Made by a program: the position numbers and the translations under genes
Assembly: GCF_000759025.1 (NCBI RefSeq)
Contig: NZ_JPOS01000004.1
Span: 1-64,000 of the forward strand
Direction of reading: 5' to 3'
From: Phaeodactylibacter xiamenensis
GTDB taxonomy: Bacteria > Bacteroidota > Bacteroidia > Chitinophagales > Saprospiraceae
Length of the DNA stretch: 64,000 nucleotides
Notes under the pieces: generated by a model
The model's database searches: none
The model's input: only the letters and a program-made list of their open reading frames with translations
What the model was told of the DNA's origin: nothing
Shown: positions 59,685 to 64,000 of the stretch, piece after piece
Position numbering within the stretch: the stretch's first letter is position 1
Layout of the letters: every line of letters starts with the position of its first letter

Positions 59685-60230
59685 TTATCCGCCGAAACGA
59701 TAGCCAATCGCCAACTTACCCGTGAACATGATTTCCGGCCAATCGACAACGTTGGTTTCATCGTCAATACTCACGTTATCAATAAAGGCTCGCCCTATAC
59801 CAAATCCTAGGTCAAAAACGATCCCGCTATTGCCTACGACTTTATAACCAACGCCGAAACCTAAACCAATACGAGTTTGGGAATATTCCGAGACAAAAGC
59901 ATTATCGTTACCGTCCCAACTGCGGTTTATGAAACGTAGAAATGCACTGGCATAGAACTTATCTGCACCGTCATCCGGATTAAAATAATACTTGCCATAA
60001 GCTGTGATCGGTAGGTTGAAATAGTCAAATGCTCCATCGTCTCCGAAGCCTACCCCGATCTGACCCTCCACACTGAAGTTGTCTTTCAACATGAAATCAG
60101 CACTTGCGCTAAGGTTACCAAACAGAAGACCGATCGGGTTAACCATTACATCGACCTGCGCCTGAGCTTTGGTAAGACCTGCGAGTGCAAAAACACCTAC
60201 CAGCAATAGTGGTTTTACAGATTGTTTCAT
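59685..60230 (-). CDS. Outer-membrane beta-barrel protein, unknown
   Basis: This 181-residue protein has a signal peptide (LLLVGVFALAGLTKAQAQ) and then a small barrel: strands such as NFSVEGQIGVGFGDDG, LPITAYGKYYFNPDDGADKF, YASAFLRFINRSW, TRIGLGFGVGYKVV and GIVFDLGFGIGRAF, with GKLAIGYRFGG at the end. It is like the DUF3575-type barrels common in Bacteroidota. The role is unknown. Confidence 0.72.
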   Translation of the reverse strand: MKQSVKPLLLVGVFALAGLTKAQAQVDVMVNPIGLLFGNLSASADFMLKDNFSVEGQIGVGFGDDGAFDYFNLPITAYGKYYFNPDDGADKFYASAFLRFINRSWDGNDNAFVSEYSQTRIGLGFGVGYKVVGNSGIVFDLGFGIGRAFIDNVSIDDETNVVDWPEIMFTGKLAIGYRFGG

Positions 60231-60346
60231 AAGGTTTTAGTTTTAAATTAAAACAATGGCGTAAAATTAAGAATTGGATTGAGAAAACCGGGGGAGGTCA
60301 ATTAAAAAGTCTAAATTTGAGTGAACCTTAACACATCTTTAGCAAT

Positions 60347-60354
60347 TATATTTG
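60347..60354 (+). promoter_or_regulatory. Possible -7 box of the AraC-family gene
   Basis: TATATTTG lies 40 bases before the ATG at 60395, and a second match TAAATTTG lies at 60312-60319. Neither has a TTG at the usual distance, so use of activators is possible. Confidence 0.35.
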
Positions 60355-60394
60355 GTTAAGCTTTGCCCGGATCACCATATTACAACATCATTTC

Positions 60395-61273
60395 ATGCAT
60401 CAATTAGACCAGTTTTTTAAGTCTAGCCGTGATTTCCCTAAGATAGAAGTGGAGAAAGGATTCCGGTTTATCGAGTACCGGTCCTATGAACGGATGAACC
60501 GAATACGCACCTGGTCCTCTCAGCACTTTATCGTTTTCGTATTGCAGGGAGAGAAAGTTATTGAAACAGGGGGCGCCAAATTTCCTGTAACGGCAGATAA
60601 AGCATTGTTCCTGCGCAAGGGCAGCTATCTGATGTCTGAAAAACCTATTGATCAGGGGGTATTCCAGAGTGTCCTGTTTTTTCTGGACGAACCTTTTTTG
60701 GAGCAGTTTGCCCGTCGGCATGCGGATTTGCTCCCCAGCCCCAACCGGGCCAGTCAGGCACAGGCGATCCGGTTGCACATCACGGAACCCGTAAGCCAGT
60801 TTTACCATGCGGTACTGCCTTATTTCAACACGCCCCTCAACGAAGCCCGCCGCCGGGGCCTTACCCTCAAACTGGAAGAACTACTGCTCAACCTGATTGC
60901 TGAGCCTGAAAACGCAAGCTTTGCTTTATTTCTGAATGGACTGCTACAGAGCAAGCCTACTATTGCCTCTGTAATGGAGCAGAATTTCATGCTCAATTTA
61001 CCCCTGTCTGCATTTGCCCAACTGGCCCAGCGCAGTCTTTCCGCGTTTAAGCGAGACTTCAAAGAAGCCTATGCCCAACCGCCCGGCCGGTGGCTGCACG
61101 AACGCCGGCTTGAACACGGTGCGCATCTGCTGGAACATACCGGGCTGCCAGTCACTCAAATTACTTTTGAATGTGGCTTCCAGGATTTATCCCACTTTAG
61201 TGCGGCTTTCAAAAAGGCTCACCGGTTAAGCCCCTCCGATTACCGGAAAAGGGCTGCTGCACACAGCTTTTGA
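60395..61273 (+). CDS. AraC-family transcriptional regulator
   Basis: This 292-residue protein has an N-terminal ligand-type domain (about 1-170) with a cupin-like stretch (FIVFVLQGEKVIETGGAKFP, KALFLRKGSYLMSEK), and a C-terminal double helix-turn-helix at about 195-285: LSAFAQLAQRSLSAFKRDFK, PPGRWLHERRLEHGAHLLEH, VTQITFECGFQDLSHFSAAF and KKAHRLSPSDYRKR. This is the DUF6597/cupin plus AraC arrangement typical of metabolic or stress regulators. The DinB-like gene follows 53 bases later and may be co-transcribed. Confidence 0.92.
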   Translation: MHQLDQFFKSSRDFPKIEVEKGFRFIEYRSYERMNRIRTWSSQHFIVFVLQGEKVIETGGAKFPVTADKALFLRKGSYLMSEKPIDQGVFQSVLFFLDEPFLEQFARRHADLLPSPNRASQAQAIRLHITEPVSQFYHAVLPYFNTPLNEARRRGLTLKLEELLLNLIAEPENASFALFLNGLLQSKPTIASVMEQNFMLNLPLSAFAQLAQRSLSAFKRDFKEAYAQPPGRWLHERRLEHGAHLLEHTGLPVTQITFECGFQDLSHFSAAFKKAHRLSPSDYRKRAAAHSF

Positions 61274-61326
61274 GCTCGGTACCAAAGCATTGGGCATTCA
61301 GGATGCCGTATTTTGCCCTAAAAAAA

Positions 61327-61887
61327 ATGTCAACCACTACACCACTTAACTTTCTGGACAACATCCGTCCGCTCTTCAGTTATTACAAGTCACTTGGTGA
61401 ACGAGCGATGGCACAGGCCCCTGACGACGCGCTCTTTCAAACTACCGGTAATAGCCAGAATAGTATTGCAACCATCATCAAGCACCTGCACGGCAATATG
61501 TTGTCACGCTGGACCAACTTTCTGACTGAGGACGGGGAAAAACCCTGGCGGGACCGGGAAGGGGAATTCCATCCCACCTTCGTCAATCGAGCCGAGGTCA
61601 TGCAGGCCTGGAAAGAAGGCTGGGCTTGTCTGTTTGAAGCGATTGGCCTCTTAAAGCCTGAACAGCTGCAAGACCTCATCTACATCAGAAACGAAGGGCA
61701 TACGGTACTGGAAGCCCTGCAGCGTCAACTTGCTCATTACAGCTACCACTGCGGTCAAATCGTACTACTGTCCAAACATGCAGCCGGGCAGTATTGGCAA
61801 TCTTTAAGCATTGCCAGGGGCGAAACACAAGCCTACAATGCAAAGCGGTTTGAACAACCAAAGGAAAGAAAGCGATTCTACGAATAA
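61327..61887 (+). CDS. DinB-like (DUF1572) four-helix protein
   Basis: This 186-residue protein starts at ATG 61327 (MSTTTPLNFLDNIRPLFSYY); TTG at 61270 and ATG at 61303 lie upstream in the same frame and are less likely. It belongs to the DinB/YfiT-like helix-bundle superfamily, DUF1572 branch: SIATIIKHLHGNMLSRWTNF holds the first metal His, and RQLAHYSYHCGQIVLLSKHA the two others. The superfamily includes thiol-transfer enzymes and many proteins of unknown role. The expected His triad is present. Confidence 0.85.
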   Translation: MSTTTPLNFLDNIRPLFSYYKSLGERAMAQAPDDALFQTTGNSQNSIATIIKHLHGNMLSRWTNFLTEDGEKPWRDREGEFHPTFVNRAEVMQAWKEGWACLFEAIGLLKPEQLQDLIYIRNEGHTVLEALQRQLAHYSYHCGQIVLLSKHAAGQYWQSLSIARGETQAYNAKRFEQPKERKRFYE

Positions 61888-62245
61888 GAAAAAAGTTTCA
61901 TATCTAGCCATGTTCTATGCATGACTCTTAAAAAAATAGACGATAAGACCTTATTACACATTTCATTTATGTGAATATTTTTTTACTTTTGTAAAGACAC
62001 TACATTAATAAGTCGATTTAACGGCTTGAGAGCTTAATCTTTAGCGACTACCAACGCGAAGCCTGCTGAACCTAAAGCTCCGAGAGGCAATCAACATCAA
62101 ACAAAAGCACAGTTGCGACCAACCCTGCCTTTCCCCGATCGATCTGAAAACTAAATCATTTTACAGTAAAAGAAACGTCTTCATTTTTTGGCATAGTAAT
62201 TGCACTTGACTTGAAGAGTTTCTTTAATATGTAAAATAGCTTGAT
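61888..62245. other. 358-base leader region before the ArsR-type gene
   Basis: TACTTTTG at 61984-61991 is an exact -7 match and would start a transcript with a leader of about 250 bases, unusually long for so small a gene. I see no leader peptide, terminator-antiterminator pair or riboswitch class that I can name in it. A second, weaker start nearer the gene is possible. The region deserves an RNA-structure search. Confidence 0.35.
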
Positions 62246-62584
62246 ATGAGAAAACAGAAGAACGAAACCGTAACACTAAATCAGGGCGATAGCGATATCA
62301 CACTGGATTATGCCGAGCTGCGAAAAGCTGTATTGGTTTTGCGCGCCATCAACCATAAGCTGCGTCAGCGGATTATCGGGCTGTTGGAAGAAAGCGAAAG
62401 CATGACTGTAACCGATATTTACATCAAACTGCGGCTTGAACAGTCTGTCGCTTCACAGCATTTAGCTATTCTGCGGCGTGCAGGAGTGGTTGATACGGAG
62501 CGACAGGGCAAGTTCATCAACTATTCGCTAAACCGGGACCGCATTGCGCAAATTTCCCGCCTGGTGGATGAGCTGGCTTCTTAA
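62246..62584 (+). CDS. ArsR-type winged-helix regulator without metal Cys
   Basis: This 112-residue protein has the ArsR fold: LRKAVLVLRAINHKLRQRII at the start, MTVTDIYIKLRLEQSVASQH with the recognition helix in QSVASQHLAILRRAGVVDTE, and the beta wing RQGKFINYSL. It contains no Cys, so the usual arsenic or cadmium site is absent and it probably senses something else or acts through a partner. It has no co-directional neighbour, so its target genes cannot be guessed from context. A strong terminator follows at 62730. Confidence 0.88.
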   Translation: MRKQKNETVTLNQGDSDITLDYAELRKAVLVLRAINHKLRQRIIGLLEESESMTVTDIYIKLRLEQSVASQHLAILRRAGVVDTERQGKFINYSLNRDRIAQISRLVDELAS

Positions 62585-62729
62585 TCAGGCTAGCCTTCTT
62601 TTCCTTCAATAAGCGCATACTTTTTTCATGACTTCTTTGGGAAGTTCATTTCTGTTTGTCAATGCCCCCAGCTTGACCCTGTGTGTTTATGCCACGATCT
62701 GATTGTAGCTGTTACAGTTCAAAGCAATA

Positions 62730-62767
62730 AAAAAGCGGTGCCGGACCTGAATCCGAAACCGCTTTTT
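62730..62767. terminator. Terminator after the ArsR-type gene
   Basis: AAAAAGCGGT at 62730-62739 pairs with ACCGCTTTTT at 62758-62767. It is symmetrical, with A and T runs on each side. Confidence 0.8.
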
Positions 62768-62780
62768 CATTTTACAAACC

Positions 62781-62947
62781 TAGTGGTCTGTCAAGTGTTA
62801 ATTTATGGGTTGAGTGGGAGCGAATTTTGAGGCTAATCAAGGCGGATGTTCCCGCGCATAGCAGCGCTACGTAAGGGGTTATCCAACGAAGAGTAGCCTC
62901 AAAAGTCGCCGCAGGCAACCCCTAGTTTTAGTCTTGACAGACCACTA
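62781..62947. mobile_element. 167-bp foldback MITE, copy 2 (intergenic)
   Basis: This copy has the same ends (CTAGTGGTCTGTCAAG and its inverse, beginning at 62780 and ending at 62948) and the same 167-base length as copy 1, with one base different (62932 T against 15295 C). It is inserted between the terminator of the ArsR-type gene and the 3' end of gldN, harming no gene. The near identity of both copies points to recent movement. Confidence 0.88.
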
Positions 62948-63014
62948 GCTTCAGCAGCAATAGCGGAATAATTTCTCCAGCCTTTTGCTGCCTACACTAA
63001 AGCAAATTATTTCC

Positions 63015-63881
63015 TTAATAAGACCACAGATCGTGCTCAAAGTTGAAGATCTCCTGACGGATCCGTTCTGACTCCATAAGTAAGTCTGTACCGGAGAGGT
63101 AATCTTCAAGACGGCGGTCAAATACATTAGACTCTTTATAGATATAGCTTGAGAAGAACCGCATCTCAAACAGGTCCTCGTAGCTCATAGGGCTGGAGTC
63201 ATTGGCAATATTGAACACGCGCTCCCTTGCCAGTACTTCGCGAGCTTCAGGGTAGTAAACCCAGAACATAGGGCGCTCATATCTGAAATTGCCATTATCA
63301 TCAAACTCCTCGATAAGCGGTGCAATACCGAGGATGCGTACCTGCATGGTAGAGGTTTCCTCATCGAAGAACCAAATCTCCTTCAGGCGATAACGCTTGA
63401 CGTCAGTAGGGTCAACTTCGTTGCGGACAACCTGGAAAGTCTCTTCGTACGTTTCCGGGTCTACGGTGGCGATGGTATCCACACTGGCACCCATTGAGGC
63501 TACCTCATCGGGCGTAAGGGGAATAGAGAATTTATCGTCCTCAGTGCTGTAAACAGTAATTTCACCAGCTTCAGCAGCTTCCATCAAAATGGTGAAAAAC
63601 GGGCGCTCAGGATAAGCGAAAGCAAGGTTCATCTTCTCACGTACGTCAATGACCCGCCAGATGCGCTTTTCCCAGAAAATGTCTGCCTCACGGATATGGT
63701 CGTAAGGTAAAACGCGCTTCTCGAAGGTCAGGCGCTTTTCTACGATATCATCGAGGGGCTTGTCCGCATTCATCTCCCCTGACTCAGTCATGATGATGTT
63801 ATCGGGGGTCTGTGCATTAAGCGGACCAGCGAGGAAGAACATCAACAATCCTAAGCTGAAAAATTTCAGAGCGATCTTCAT
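63015..63881 (-). CDS. gldN: Gliding motility / type IX secretion protein GldN (PorN)
   Basis: This 288-residue protein has a signal peptide (FFSLGLLMFFLAGPLNAQ) and the GldN sequence: EKRVLPYDHIREADIFWEKR, WRVIDVREKMNLAFAYPERP, RYRLKEIWFFDEETSTMQVR, ILGIAPLIEE, MFWVYYPEAREVLARERVFN and YEDLFEMRFFSSYIYKES. GldN forms the periplasmic ring with GldK of the T9SS machinery that exports sorting-domain proteins and drives gliding. It usually ends the gldKLMN operon; the gldM gene should lie right of the window. The last 119 bases show no gene. Confidence 0.95.
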   Translation of the reverse strand: MKIALKFFSLGLLMFFLAGPLNAQTPDNIIMTESGEMNADKPLDDIVEKRLTFEKRVLPYDHIREADIFWEKRIWRVIDVREKMNLAFAYPERPFFTILMEAAEAGEITVYSTEDDKFSIPLTPDEVASMGASVDTIATVDPETYEETFQVVRNEVDPTDVKRYRLKEIWFFDEETSTMQVRILGIAPLIEEFDDNGNFRYERPMFWVYYPEAREVLARERVFNIANDSSPMSYEDLFEMRFFSSYIYKESNVFDRRLEDYLSGTDLLMESERIRQEIFNFEHDLWSY

Positions 63882-64000
63882 GGCTGATTTTTTAATTTAA
63901 TTTGTTTGAACGAGAATTTGACCACGGCCAAAAGCCTTAGGATGCGAAAAATACTGCTTTTCCTATGAAGGAAGAAAGTATAGCAGCGGATTAACACCAC

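Noticed and set aside
1-64000. tRNA, rRNA or tmRNA genes.
   Set aside because: I looked in the non-coding gaps and saw no cloverleaf with a GTTCRA-type arm or rRNA sequence; a covariance-model search would be needed to be certain.

Overview
The window is chromosomal DNA of a Bacteroidota bacterium, most likely in or near the Saprospiria/Lewinella group. The evidence is a GldN gliding/type IX secretion (T9SS) protein at the right end, a giant repeat protein with a T9SS C-terminal sorting domain at the left end, a short 289-residue primary sigma factor lacking region 1.1, several promoters of the Bacteroidetes form TTG-N20-TAnnTTTG, few Shine-Dalgarno sequences, and mevalonate-pathway enzymes with a GYDIA-type GHMP kinase. 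Genus and species are inference; no rRNA or tRNA gene was found.

Layout. 0-1.3 kb: the tail of an IS4-type transposase and a small outer-membrane protein. 1.4-7.8 kb: a 2130-residue secreted protein made of 18 units of about 111 residues. 8-15 kb: a RecB-like nuclease protein, small proteins, rpoD and gpmI. 15.0-15.9 kb: a membrane-protein/XRE-regulator pair whose first gene is split by a 167-bp MITE. 16.0-19.5 kb: ileS, preceded by an isoleucine-rich leader peptide and a terminator (candidate attenuator). 19.7-28 kb: a LolD/MacB-type ABC pair with a His-rich loop, ettA, an M23 peptidase, an FNT channel, a DJ-1/PfpI protein, scpA, a Uma2 protein and an RsmI-like methyltransferase. 28.0-28.5 kb: a toxin-antitoxin pair with a nonsense codon in the toxin. 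28.5-32 kb: a DUF4139 protein and lipoproteins. 32.2-37.7 kb: a putative sulfur-oxidation operon (porin, rhodanese lipoprotein, SorA-like sulfite dehydrogenase, cytochrome c, fatty acid hydroxylase family protein). 38-46 kb: an M1 peptidase, an MBL hydrolase, a TolB/beta-barrel fusion, a frameshifted sulfotransferase, and an ECF sigma factor with a small partner. 46.5-49.9 kb: the mevalonate/isoprenoid cluster fni-mvaA-GHMP kinase; the kinase lacks a normal start codon and lies in frame behind the mvaA stop. 50.7-53.3 kb: a low-coding, accessory-looking stretch with degenerate direct repeats, REP-like hairpins, a URI/GIY-YIG-like protein with a coupled small gene, a MITE remnant and two unknown genes. 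53.3-59.6 kb: two methyltransferases and a divergent oxidative pentose-phosphate cluster (pgl-zwf / rpiB-gnd). 59.7-64 kb: an outer-membrane protein, an AraC regulator with a DinB-like protein, an ArsR-type regulator, a second MITE copy and gldN.

How it fits together. Central carbon and isoprenoid enzymes form compact clusters separated by strong hairpin terminators. GldN supplies a T9SS part, and the repeat protein looks like a T9SS substrate. The sulfur operon could carry thiosulfate or sulfane sulfur through a porin, a rhodanese and sulfite oxidation to cytochrome c. The strongest candidates for something undescribed are the ileS leader-peptide attenuator, the CTAG-targeted foldback MITE that has split a membrane gene, and the start-less GHMP kinase behind an in-frame stop.
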